Assembly: GCF_009905255.1 (NCBI RefSeq)
Contig: NZ_CP047602.1
Coordinates: 2,157,501-2,221,500 of the forward strand
DNA: 64,000 nt
Origin: Thermoanaerobacterium aotearoense
GTDB lineage: Bacteria > Bacillota > Thermoanaerobacteria > Thermoanaerobacterales > Thermoanaerobacteraceae
Direction of reading: 5' to 3'
The translations under genes were made by a program, and so were the position numbers. Below are positions 43,958 through 53,456 of this stretch, one piece after another (position 1 is the first letter of the stretch; every line of letters begins with the position of its first letter). A model generated the notes under the pieces. That model saw only the letters and a program-made list of their open reading frames with translations, did no database searches and was not told the DNA's origin.

Positions 43958-45904
43958 ATGAATTCAAGAATTAACTATGAAAATCGTAAAGCATTAGGCA
44001 TATCAGATTTTGAATTTTTATCACTATTTAAAAAGCCAAATGAAAAAGTATATTTTAGGCTTATTCAGGAAAAGAAGCACATAGCAAAAAAATTTGACTG
44101 TATATTAACTTTAGATGATGATTTAGAATATCCGCTTATTCAGAAGATTTTTATAAAATATCAGAAACAGGGCTACGGTGTTTATTTTGTTGTAAATAGC
44201 GGCGGACAAGAAAAGAATTCTATCAAAAGAATAAATGCACACTTTATTGATATGGATTTTGGGAAAGTTCCAAAAATCATTAACGGGGAACTCTTCAAAG
44301 ACTCTGAAGGAAAAACTGTTTATGAGTATAGGAGCAAGGAAGAAATAGAGAAATATAAAATTGCTTTTCTAAAGAAATTGGAGAATTTTAAACTAAATCC
44401 AAACGTTATTGTAGAAACCAAAAACGGTTTTCATGTTTACTGGCTTCTTGACCTTGAGAAACCGCAAAGTTTGGACGCATTTACCCCACTCCAAGAAAAA
44501 CTTATTGACTATTTCGCTGCTTTTGAAGAAAGAAAAGAGCATGCTGATAGCAGTGTGAAGGATATAAATAGAGTTTTAAGACTAATAAATTATAAGCATT
44601 TAAAGAACCCCAAAGACCCATTTACTATAAAGTGTATATACCTAAATATAGATGTAAAATATACTCAAGAAGATATTGCCTCTGCCATAGGATACAATAT
44701 CATTGAGTTGGTCGGTAATACAGAAAGTACTGAACTAAAACCTGTTGCTGTGAGGGCTGAAACCAGCAATCTGCAAAAAGAAAGCCGTAGAGTTTATTAC
44801 TCTTCAGAAATACAGTATGAGAACTTAATTCCATTTTTAAAGCAGCAGGATTTAATAAATTACCTGGGCATTGATGCAAAACCTAATGTAAACTTTAAAT
44901 GCATATTCCACAATGACAATAACCCCAGTGCTGTCATAAAAAATAACGGCGGATATTACAAGTATTTTTGTAATTCTCCCGTTTGCATTTGCCATAATGA
45001 TGGGAAAGGCATTGATATTATTGATATTGTTAAAATTAAAGAAAACTGTGATACTTCAACTGCTATAAGGAAATTGATTGAATACTTTCATATTGAACTA
45101 GAAGATTTAACTTGGATAAATAAACAGAATAAAAGGTTCGAAAATAACATTATGCTTTTAAGCCAACTTGACGAAAAGAAAGATGAGTTCCCAAGCCTTA
45201 ACCGAATTATTAAGTTTGGCTACCCTATACTGATGCATATTTTGTAAATTGGGAAGGATGACACTAGCAACCGATTCTTTAGTGTAAAAGGGGAAAGTCT
45301 GTTTTTCTTATCTAACCGTTATTTAGCAAAAAAAATGAACAAGGATGCTCCAAATATAAATAAATATATCAATTTATTCTGCACGTTAGGACTTTTGCAT
45401 AAAATCCCATACAAAGATGTGAATCAAAACCTAAGAAAAACTGCTCTTCAAATTTCTAAAGAAAATTCTCAGAACGGCATCTCCTTCTACACCGTTCCTG
45501 ACTATAATGAGGCTTTTAAAATAGCAAATGAAAAGGCAAAAATAATGCTCGAATACCGCTTTACTATAAAAGGTATGAGTAAAAAATATTTAGAAAATTG
45601 CTTTGGAGAAGAGTTTGCTAATAAAATCTATCTTGTAAATGTAAAAGACAGTAAGCGAAGTGAAAACATCAGGAATGCTATAGAAAACTTTATATTGAAT
45701 CAAATCAAAACATATGGCTACTGCACAAAAGATATGCTTATGACTTATAGGTTAGAAGTGGATAACTGCTATATAAGGAAGGGAGTAAAAAATTATGAAT
45801 TTAGGAGAGTCCTCCCTGATATCATGCAAAAGTATGACCTTGTGCATTTGTCAAGTGAAAAATACTCCAAATTTCAATCGAATTTTCCTCCACTTAGTGT
45901 ATAA
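43958..45904 (+). pseudogene. plasmid-type primase/replication protein with nonsense codon, truncated by IS21
   Basis: AAAAGGAGGAGTTTTA precedes the ATG. One frame runs to 45904 but has TAA at 45245-45247 after GYPILMHIL; the sequence after it (IGKDDTSNRFFSVKGESL) continues without frame change. The N-terminal 230 residues resemble the RepB-type archaeo-eukaryotic primase domain (INAHFIDMDFGK, VIVETKNGFHVYWLLDLEKP, INRVLRLINYKH). Then a CHC2-like zinc region follows (KCIFHNDNNPSAVI, YFCNSPVCICHNDGKG). The last codons (from about 45849) are read from the IS21 terminus. Inactive remnant of a plasmid replication gene. Confidence 0.75.
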
Positions 45905-45908
45905 AAAA

Positions 45909-46679
45909 TTAAGCAATATTCTGACTCTTTATCCATTCCTCCGTTTCTTTAAGTCTATATGAATTTCCATTCATATTTACTAAATAGGCTTTATGCGTTA
46001 GTCTATCTACCATCGCTGCTGTCATCACTGGATCTTGAAATATTTCAGCCCACCTTTCAAATGATAAGTTTGTCGTTATTATAGTTGATTTTCTTCCTGC
46101 TCTTAATGATAAGTTTGTAAATAAAAGCTCAGATCCCTCTTTGTCAAAAGAGATATAGCCAAGTTCGTCTGCTATTACTAGGTCATATTTTGCAAATTTG
46201 TTTTCAAAAGTGTGTAATGTTTTCTCTGACCTACTTTCTTTTAATTGATTTATTAAAGTTGGAATTGTTGTAAATAGTACTCTATATCCTGCTAAACAAG
46301 CTTTTATGCCTAGTCCTATTGCTATATGCGTTTTGCCTGTGCCAGGATTACCTGCAAGTATTACATTTTGTCCATTTTTAATAAATTCAAGTGAACTTAG
46401 TACCTTTAATTTTCTATTTGCATCATCTGGTAGATACTCTACTTTTAGGTCTTCTAGGTACTTCTTATATGGAAAATTAGCTAATCTTATACGGTTTTCT
46501 TTTGCATGCTCCTGTCTTAGATCATATTCTTTTTGAAGCAATCCGTATAAGTATTCTTCATAGCTTATATCTCTTGTCGCAGCCTCCTTTGCATTTTCCT
46601 GAAAGTATTTTTTTATTCCTGGTAGTCTTAAGCTTGTTGCAAATTGTTCTATCTCTTTTGATATTTCTTTTTTGTTCAT
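45909..46679 (-). CDS. istB: IstB-like AAA+ ATPase of IS21
   Basis: 256 residues: NVILAGNPGTGKTHIAIGL is Walker A, YDLVIADELGYISFDKEG Walker B, and TTIPTLINQLKESRSEKTL and NLSFERWAEIFQDPVMT are family signatures. It assists target binding by IstA. The start overlaps the istA stop region. Intact. Confidence 0.93.
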   Translation of the reverse strand: MNKKEISKEIEQFATSLRLPGIKKYFQENAKEAATRDISYEEYLYGLLQKEYDLRQEHAKENRIRLANFPYKKYLEDLKVEYLPDDANRKLKVLSSLEFIKNGQNVILAGNPGTGKTHIAIGLGIKACLAGYRVLFTTIPTLINQLKESRSEKTLHTFENKFAKYDLVIADELGYISFDKEGSELLFTNLSLRAGRKSTIITTNLSFERWAEIFQDPVMTAAMVDRLTHKAYLVNMNGNSYRLKETEEWIKSQNIA

Positions 46680-46680
46680 T

Positions 46681-48268
46681 TTAAATGACGGCCTCCTCTT
46701 TGAAATTTTCGGCCTCTTTAGGCATTAAGCTGCCGAACTTTAAAAGCATTTCTTTCGATTTATCTTCTATTTCATTATTTGTTTTTGTATTTTCTATATA
46801 TTCATCAACCTTTCTTTCACATATTATTTTTATTTTATCTGTTGTTATGTCAATTGGATCTATTTTTCTTAATTTCTCAATAGCATCAAGTATTTTTTGT
46901 ATACCTACTATACCTACATATTGCAAGAGATCTATAAATTCTTTCTCTTTAGTGATATAATAGGTATGGTATATTTGTTGCAACCTTGGGTCTGCCTGAT
47001 TAAGCGCTGCACTTGACGGCAGTGCCCCAGGTTTTTTCTTTAGTGTATTCAAGTAGTGCTCTATTTTTATTGACCATTCGTTAAATCCGTATATTCGCTC
47101 ATGTTCGGTAATTTTTACATTGCCGTAATAGCATAGTATTTTATGCGAATATATTTTTGTAAATATGATTTTGCCGACATAAGCATCCGGTACAGAATAA
47201 TGACATGAGTCTATAACTATTGTTGAATATTTATCTACCCGCAAGTCTTCACATCTTGCCGCATCAAATGGTGGCAATTGGGGCAACAAATACGGTCTCT
47301 CTTCTTCAAGTATCTCTGCAGGTGATTTGTTGTCTTTTAAATGATTTTTTGTATTATTCAGTTTTTTACATACTTCATAAAGATAGTTATTAGCTTCTTC
47401 CATTGAGTCAAAGCAATCTTTATTAGAAAATGCCTTTCTTCTTACCAATTCTACACTTCTTTCAACATGTCCCTTTTCATTACCTCTATATGTATTGCAA
47501 AATCTAAATTTAAAGCAGTAATATATTGATAGTTTTAAAAGCCCTTCTGTTGGTTCTTTTTCACTCCTTCCCACAAATTTTTTGACCATAACTTTTGCGT
47601 TGTCATATACTACAGTATGATAAACGCCTTTTATGTTTTCAAAAAATGCTGCATGTGCTTCTTGAAAGCATGAAGTATCTTGTTTTGGAAAAAGTTTTGC
47701 AAACCTGTAATTACCTTTGGCGCTTGTAAATACAGCCATTTGAAATGTTTTAAGCTTGCCTTTAATAAATAACTTAACTTCTTTCACATACATCCCCAAG
47801 TTGATATTCTGCCTTTATATATGCTTCTTTTTGGTCATTTAATATTTCATTTATTGTTTGACAAACTGATGTATAACCAATGTCATAGCCTTCTTCCCTT
47901 AAGGCATTATATATATCAATTTTCTTTTTTTGTTGTTTAGATTGTCCTAAATATCTTTTTTGCTCATTTTCTCTAAGATAAAATTTTATGCGGTTTATCA
48001 CTTCCTCAGTTAATTTTCTTTTATGCCTGTTTTCAACATTGTACTTAGGCTTTTCAACTATATCATCAATAATCTCTTGAATATCTGTATTTCCATCTAT
48101 TTTCCCTTCATTTATCAAGTCCCTTCTCTTTTCTTCATATTTTTTAATATACTTTCTGATAACTTTTCTATCGATACCAGTTTCTCTAGATATCTGTCTT
48201 TGAGATTTACCATCTCTAATATATGATAAAATTATTTCTTGTTTGTTTAACAATGATATCAACTCCAC
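46681..48268 (-). pseudogene. istA: IstA transposase with 11-bp-type deletion
   Basis: The N-terminal part (47774-48268) has HTH segments (DGKSQRQISRETGIDRKVIRKY). The rest (46681-47799) has VYHTVVYDNAKVMVKKFVG and RGNEKGHVERSVELVRRKAF. Where IstA normally reads GDVCEFDWGEVKLFIKG, the DNA goes GDVCE then directly GAAGTTAAG in a shifted frame. The FDWG block, with the first catalytic Asp, is deleted and the frame is broken. The transposase is therefore dead even if frameshifted. Confidence 0.85.
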
Positions 48269-48324
48269 CGCTCCCTCATGATCTTATTTCATGAGAGAAA
48301 TTTTATCTTAAAGTGGGGGATTTT

Positions 48325-48717
48325 TCAACTGAAATACTGGGGTACTTTTAGTGTAACATAAACAGTAAAATGAATATTATCTCTTTTAAAATAGTTTATG
48401 AACTTTTGTTTTAATTGAAAGTGGGATAATGGTACTCCAACTCCTAAAATCACGTCTGCACTTGTTATTCCCTCTTTGCTTAGCCTCATAGCCAATGCTG
48501 GAAGTGTGAGGATAAAGAAAGTTTCATCTATTGTTTTATCGTAGTGATATTTAACCCTTTTTCCTCCGATTGAGTAATATTTTCCGTTATAGTACAGTAA
48601 ATTTTCTGTAATAACTGGAGCAGTTGAACTTTCAACATATCCTGATGAATAAATACCTTCTGAAGATTTTATAAATCTGTTACCGTGGTCAACTCCAATA
48701 ATTATTTTGTTATCCAT
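48325..48717 (-). pseudogene. ParM/StbA-like actin ATPase, truncated
   Basis: ATG 48717 follows AAAGGAGTGCTGCAT. IIIGVDHGNRFIKSSEG is the phosphate-1 motif of ParM-like actins, and DVILGVGVPLSHFQLKQKF the next conserved strand. About 119 native codons remain; the last ones (LKVPQYFS) come from the IS21 end. It would have segregated a plasmid. Together with the primase it marks an integrated plasmid fragment. Confidence 0.75.
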
Positions 48718-48726
48718 ATGCAGCAC

Positions 48727-49268
48727 TCCTTTTCTAATTTTGTTTCTAAAAGGCCCTTATTAAAGTGCAAGGTTCCTTTATGTTCTTTAGCATCCTAACG
48801 AAACATTTTTTATAATTTCAAGTTTTTTCTCAAAAAAATGCTTACCTATCAAATTAGGTAAGCAAACAAATTTATTGTAACGGAGGTATTTGATTCTGAT
48901 TTAGTAAAATACCTTTTTATTAATGGGCGATTATTTTATATAAAATTACTAAATACATTTTCAAGTGTTTTTATCATCTTTTCCCTAAATCCTTTTCCTT
49001 CTCCTCTTTACCCTTCCATATATAATTATGTATTTAGTAAATTCCCAAAAGTCCTTGATATTACAATACTTAAATAGATTTTTAAGCGACAAAAACTAGT
49101 TTAGGTATTAGGCAAAAGGTACATGGGCTAAGGATTAATAATGTATTATATAGCCCCTTAACCCTTTTACCCTTCAATAATTACTTTACAAAAATTCTAG
49201 CATTAAAATTTGACTTACATCCAACAATCCGTATAATGTGGAAAACCAAATTTGAAAGGATGAACTTT
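48727..49268. other. intergenic region with two hairpins
   Basis: No gene seen. GCTTACCTA-TCAAAT-TAGGTAAGC lies at 48840-48863 and a terminator-like AGGTATTT...AAATACCTTTTT at 48884-48919. The rest is AT-rich and holds the promoter for the four-helix-bundle gene. Confidence 0.5.
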
Positions 49269-49676
49269 ATGAGTGAAAGTTTAGTAATAAAGGATTTTAG
49301 GACGCTTAAGGTTTGGCAGAAAGCAAATAGTCTTGAGCAGGAGATAGGGGAATTGGTTAAAGGGTTTCCAGGATATGAGCAATATAGACTTACAGACCAA
49401 TTAATTAGAGCCAGCCGCAGTATTGGAGCAAATATTGCCGAAGGAAATACCCAATTATTCATAAAAAGGGAACTCTTCCATGCCAACAGCGCACTTGGCA
49501 GTGCAGGAGAATGTAGAAATCATCTTCTTACTGCCTATCAAAATGATTATATCAATAGGGAACAATACGATGCTTTAGATAAAATGTTGATTGAAATTAT
49601 CAAAATGTTATTTGGTTACATAAAAGGACTAAAATCTAACTCAGATAATGAATCTGATGCTGCTACTAATTGGTAG
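49269..49676 (+). CDS. four helix bundle protein (S23-intervening-sequence type)
   Basis: 135 residues from ATG 49269, after GAAAGGATGAACTTT. DFRTLKVWQKANSLEQEIGE, QLIRASRSIGANIAEG and HANSALGSAGECRNHL are the family hallmarks. These proteins were first found in 23S rRNA intervening sequences and later near diversity-generating retroelements; the function is unknown. No reverse transcriptase is adjacent here. Confidence 0.9.
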   Translation: MSESLVIKDFRTLKVWQKANSLEQEIGELVKGFPGYEQYRLTDQLIRASRSIGANIAEGNTQLFIKRELFHANSALGSAGECRNHLLTAYQNDYINREQYDALDKMLIEIIKMLFGYIKGLKSNSDNESDAATNW

Positions 49677-49784
49677 AATTAAAATGTCCTTACTTATTCT
49701 TAATCCATTTAACCTTTAATCCTTTAACCCCTTGTATCATCTCTATAGAATATCGTAAAATATCTTTGGAAAGGAAGTGAAAAT

Positions 49785-50348
49785 ATGACTCTTGAAAAGA
49801 AAATTCTAAGCCTTGAAGAGTTTTTGCAGATGGATAAAGAGAACGAACATAGATTAGAATATTTTGATGGTGAAGTAGTTTACCTCGAATCTCCGTCAGT
49901 AGAACACCAGCGGGTTTTATTAAACATCGCAGCAGAATTCCGAAACTATTTCAGAGGCAAATCTTGTGAGGTATTTATCTCCCCACTGGATGTCTGGTTA
50001 ACAAATAAAGAAAAAACTACCAAAGTAAAAGTTCAGCCTGATTTAATAGTTATTTGTGATAAAACTGGATTAATGGAAAACGCATATGAGGGTGTACCAG
50101 CCCTAGTTATTGAAATAATTTCCACTTCTAATCAAGCCCATGACAGAATAAGAAAATACAGTACTTATATGGAATTTGGTATAAATGAATATTGGATGGT
50201 AAATCCAGAACTTAAAACAGTTGAGGTATATGTATTAGAAGAAGATGAGTACAAACAGGCTGCTATTTACAAAGGTAGTGATTGTGCTGCATCTCAAATT
50301 TTTGATGGGCTTAATATTCACTTAAAAGAAGTTTTTTCAAAAAACTAA
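49785..50348 (+). CDS. Uma2 family endonuclease-like protein
   Basis: 187 residues. EHRLEYFDGEVVYLESPSVE, KVQPDLIVICDKTGL and PALVIEIISTSNQAHDRIRK give the PD-(D/E)xK-like core (E...PDl...EI.S). AAAGGAAGTGAAAAT precedes the ATG. Function unproven; common in cyanobacteria and in mobile regions. Confidence 0.88.
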   Translation: MTLEKKILSLEEFLQMDKENEHRLEYFDGEVVYLESPSVEHQRVLLNIAAEFRNYFRGKSCEVFISPLDVWLTNKEKTTKVKVQPDLIVICDKTGLMENAYEGVPALVIEIISTSNQAHDRIRKYSTYMEFGINEYWMVNPELKTVEVYVLEEDEYKQAAIYKGSDCAASQIFDGLNIHLKEVFSKN

Positions 50349-50665
50349 CTTATACAGACTATTAAGACAAAATGCCTTGGAAAGACCGCTAAATCTCCAA
50401 AGCACTCAAAAAATCCTAATAGCCCTATTTATTAAAAGGTTCTAGGGTCAAGGTATTTGTACATCTTGGCTTTCAAATAACTATATATACCACATTTTTC
50501 TCTTAATTTTCATATCTGTTTATAAATTCCCATAACATACTTTAATCCCGTAATGTACCTTAAATGCCCTCAAATAGAGGTAAGTTCTGAGGATTCATGG
50601 TTTTAGAGAGCAATGTTGTTATATCCCATAGTGAATTAAATACTTGTTTCCTGTTATAGCCTCAG
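50349..50665. other. 317-base intergenic region
   Basis: No gene, repeat or hairpin of note was recognised. It separates the convergent Uma2 and 102-residue genes. Confidence 0.4.
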
Positions 50666-50974
50666 TTATTTTTTCAGTGAGAAGTTGAAGTTCTTTTGCC
50701 TTGAAGTGATTATTTGCTTTATAATAATATCCCTGAATTGTTTGAGGGATTCTGGAGGGATAAGCGTTACACCGCAATAATCTAATCCCTTTCCTACCTG
50801 GGTTGAAACTATAAAATATGTTTTTATTACCATTAATTCTTCATCATATCTTATAGTTAATTCTCCTATTAAATCATCATCAACTGAAATACAATTGTAT
50901 TTTTCAGGTTCATAATCACTATACCACTTGTTTTCTTCAAAGGAATCTATTATTCCAAACTCATGTTTTGCCAC
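50666..50974 (-). CDS. conserved hypothetical protein
   Basis: 102 residues from GTG 50974 (reads MAKHEFGIIDSFEENKWYSD), preceded by AGAGGTGATACC. YEPEKYNCISVDDDLI and YCGVTLIPPESLKQFRDII recur in many Firmicutes genomes, from memory, with no assigned role. Cytoplasmic and acidic. The short spacing upstream does not show a partner. Confidence 0.6.
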   Translation of the reverse strand: MAKHEFGIIDSFEENKWYSDYEPEKYNCISVDDDLIGELTIRYDEELMVIKTYFIVSTQVGKGLDYCGVTLIPPESLKQFRDIIIKQIITSRQKNFNFSLKK

Positions 50975-51014
50975 GGTATCACCTCTACTTAAATTCATTT
51001 TTATACAATATTAT

Positions 51015-51058
51015 TTTAAATGCTATCCTGCTCCCTAACTCTATTAACTGCCCAGACA
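51015..51058 (-). pseudogene. TfoX-domain gene scrap
   Basis: The minus strand reads AGVEMSGQLIELGSRIA, close to AGVETPGQLIELGSKEA of the frameshifted TfoX gene at 21114-21376. Only about 15 codons remain. Confidence 0.5.
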
Positions 51059-51084
51059 TTTCCACTCCTGCTTATTTTACCTGT

Positions 51085-51933
51085 TTAAAAATAAACAGCA
51101 CCTTTAGGACAACTTTTCACACATTCCATGCATAAAATGCACTCTGTTCCATTTTCCCTGCCTCTTTTGTTGTCTAAAATATCTACATTCATGGGACATA
51201 CTCTTTTGCATTTCCCGCAAGAAATACACTTTTTGCTGTCTGTTTTTACCCTAAGCAGCGAAAAATAACTTGCCGGTTTTAAAAATACTGTTATAGGGCA
51301 TATGTATTTACAAAACGCCCTGTTGTCTTTCAGTATGAAAGCCATTATTATTCCAACTGCATAGTATATGATATTCCCCGCAATAAAACTCCAAAACATC
51401 ACAACTTCAATGTCAGGATTATTTAATAGAAACAAAACGCCTACAAATAGTATAGAACCTGAAAACATGATATACCGTATAAAGGAAAGTTTTTTTATGC
51501 GTGGATTTTGAGGAATCTTATAAGGCAGTAAATCTAAAACCGCAGCAGTCCAGCAGGCATATCCGCACCATCCTCTTCCAAATAACAGCGGGCCAATAAT
51601 TTTGGCTACAGCATAATGTATTACTGCTGCTTGAAATACCCCCATGAACAAGTAGTACCAGAAACCTTCAATCTGCATATTCTCACGGCATATAAGCCCA
51701 AGATAGACAAGCATATATAATCCCACGCCAAATTGCACAACCTGTCTTGAATATTTGTATTTTTTTATCAGCAAAAAGATGCCGAAAGACACAAGAAAGC
51801 CTATATACATGAAATTGAAAAAATAGAACACATTATCAAACCAAATCCACAAGCCAATTGATATGCTAATAAATATCACAAGCATGTATATCGGTATTTT
51901 AAATTTTCCCAACCTGTCCACCTCACGATACAT
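51085..51933 (-). CDS. NapH/CcoG-like membrane 4Fe-4S protein
   Basis: 282 residues from ATG 51933, ten bases after AGGGGA; earlier ATGs are too close. Five or so membrane helices, GRGWCGYACWTAAVLDLLPY and AFCKYICPITVFLKP (CxxxCP motifs) and a C-terminal ferredoxin pair CISCGKCKRVCP and CILCMECVKSCP. Such proteins pass electrons from the membrane to reductases; the partner is unknown. It lies just outside the duplicated block. Its beginning shares 19 bases with the 147-residue membrane gene. Confidence 0.85.
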   Translation of the reverse strand: MYREVDRLGKFKIPIYMLVIFISISIGLWIWFDNVFYFFNFMYIGFLVSFGIFLLIKKYKYSRQVVQFGVGLYMLVYLGLICRENMQIEGFWYYLFMGVFQAAVIHYAVAKIIGPLLFGRGWCGYACWTAAVLDLLPYKIPQNPRIKKLSFIRYIMFSGSILFVGVLFLLNNPDIEVVMFWSFIAGNIIYYAVGIIMAFILKDNRAFCKYICPITVFLKPASYFSLLRVKTDSKKCISCGKCKRVCPMNVDILDNKRGRENGTECILCMECVKSCPKGAVYF

Positions 51934-52046
51934 CTTTTTCATTTCCCCTGTTAACCTGTTCACCGCTAAAATGTACAATAAAGTATAGCCAATGAAATCC
52001 TTCTATTTTACATTGATGTTAACTATTTACATTTTCTGAATACCTG

Positions 52047-52892
52047 CTATTTACTATGAGCCGAAATCATGAGGAAATGAACTTTCTCATAAATATAGAC
52101 TCCTATCGTTACAGATATGATGTCTGCCATAGTTCTTATGATTATATCAGCAATATCTGATTCAAACACCAAAGTAATGAAAAAATTGAAAAGAAAAAGG
52201 TTAATTCCGAATACTATAATGCCAAAAAATAGTGATTTCACTATGGGAGATTCTATCTTAATGCCTTGTCCGAGAAATAAATACAAAACCCCTATCCAGA
52301 TACCTGATGCAACTGCCCATATCATTGTTCCTAACGGATTGGTAGTAAAAGAGGAATAAATATGAACTATACTATAAAAAAATACTCTTAGTGCCAGGAA
52401 GCATACAGGTATTGCTATTAACGGTACAATGTTAAAATTAATGTATACTTTCCCTACCAATCGGGAATCTATGGCAACAAATTTTCCTAACAGCAATCCT
52501 AAAAATACAAGTGATATTCCATCCACTATTGGATAAGCAAAAAGTTCAGTCAGTGATGTGCTTGAAACATGAGGTAAAGGCTCAAATAAGTATATTCCCC
52601 ACATCATGCAGAATAAGAAACCGAACATTAAACCTTTTTTAATCTTTGTTCCTGGTAGATGCCCCTGTATTATGACAAATACTACCGCTAATAAAAAATA
52701 GGTTATTAATGCATAAATCGTAAACGAGGGGATTAATAATCCTGCTTTGACTATTACACTCGGAGGAAAAGGATTATTGCCGCTTGAAGGGATAAAAGCC
52801 TGCAGTATCAATCTAAATATTGTTGCTGATAATGCTACTAAAAATAGCGTCAACCATCTTTTCTTGTTAATTTCAAAAAGCATTGATTTCAT
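52047..52892 (-). CDS. polytopic membrane protein, intact copy B
   Basis: 281 residues with seven or eight hydrophobic helices and no motif I recognise (KSMLFEINKKRWLTLFLVAL; HVSSTSLTELFAYPIVDGIS; ADIIIRTMADIISVTIGVY). CTGGAGGTCAAACTTT precedes the ATG. It is cargo of the right end of the Tn7-like element. The other copy is frameshifted, so only this one can be functional. Confidence 0.7.
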   Translation of the reverse strand: MKSMLFEINKKRWLTLFLVALSATIFRLILQAFIPSSGNNPFPPSVIVKAGLLIPSFTIYALITYFLLAVVFVIIQGHLPGTKIKKGLMFGFLFCMMWGIYLFEPLPHVSSTSLTELFAYPIVDGISLVFLGLLLGKFVAIDSRLVGKVYINFNIVPLIAIPVCFLALRVFFYSIVHIYSSFTTNPLGTMIWAVASGIWIGVLYLFLGQGIKIESPIVKSLFFGIIVFGINLFLFNFFITLVFESDIADIIIRTMADIISVTIGVYIYEKVHFLMISAHSK

Positions 52893-52996
52893 AAAGTTTG
52901 ACCTCCAGTTTAAATTTTAATTCTATAACGAGGTAATATCATCTTTTTCATCAGGTCCATATTAAAATTATATCATAAAGTTTGAAGCATCTTCCA

Positions 52997-53432
52997 TGCG
53001 TATACACATAAAAAACTCATGTCAAACCCCCACCCCCCTCAAACCCTTGTCCCATCTAACCTTAACCTTATTTCTCTATTTTCTTCCAGATAAAAAGTCA
53101 TGTCAAAAATCACCCATTTTCCTTACACCTATCTCCTATTTTCTTCCTGTTTTTAGCCTCATTTTAGATAAAAAAGTCGTGTCATAAATAGGGAAAAGTT
53201 AAAAGGAAAAAGTGGAAAGTTTTAATCAATATCTTTTATCAATACTCTATTCAAATCCAATAAAATCAATACTTTCAGCCTTATCCCTTACCCCTAAACT
53301 CTAAACTCAATAAAAAGTAAATCCCGCAGCCGTTCAGGATTTTTCCTGCTTCGACTACGGGATTTTGGAACGAACTTTATTTTTATAGAGTCAACTTTAT
53401 TATCATGGAGTGGACTTTATTTGAATTATACA
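52997..53432. mobile_element. Tn7-like ends, copy B, with right terminus at attTn7
   Basis: Same left-like array (from TGCGTATACACA at 52997) and right array as 22411-22846. The right end begins at 53432 on the minus strand: TGTATAATTCAAATAAAGTC, AATAAAGTTGACTCT, AATAAAGTTCGTTCC, sites 22 bases apart. This terminus borders the glmS-proximal chromosome. Confidence 0.7.
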
Positions 53433-53456
53433 TTTTTTACAACTTATCTGCTATTT
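53433..53456. other. attTn7-like insertion point
   Basis: 24 bases separate the right terminus from the glmS stop codon, the distance seen for Tn7. TTTTT directly beyond the terminus is the expected 5-base duplication; its left partner was not found. Confidence 0.7.

Larger units (their letters stand above)
45849..48358. mobile_element. IS21-family insertion sequence
   Basis: The left end TGTCAAGTGAAAAATACTCC (45849) and the right end, inverted, TGTTACACTAAAAGTACCCC (from 48358) align over about 48 bases including ...TCCACTT/...CCCACTT. The 2.51-kb unit holds istB and a broken istA on the minus strand. It splits a plasmid-like remnant: primase on its left, ParM-like on its right, both truncated. 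Flanks GCATT and TAAAC do not form a target duplication, so a deletion accompanied or followed insertion. Confidence 0.82.
51996..53432. repeat. 1.44-kb duplicated block, copy B
   Basis: Copy of 21408-22846 with the intact reading frame. It ends exactly at the right terminus that abuts the glmS attachment site. Confidence 0.9.

Noticed and set aside
49269..49676. Four-helix-bundle protein as the accessory protein of a diversity-generating retroelement
   Set aside because: No reverse transcriptase or template/variable repeat nearby.
53433..53437. TTTTT as a confirmed target-site duplication
   Set aside because: No matching TTTTT was found directly beside any left-end candidate, so it is only the expected position.
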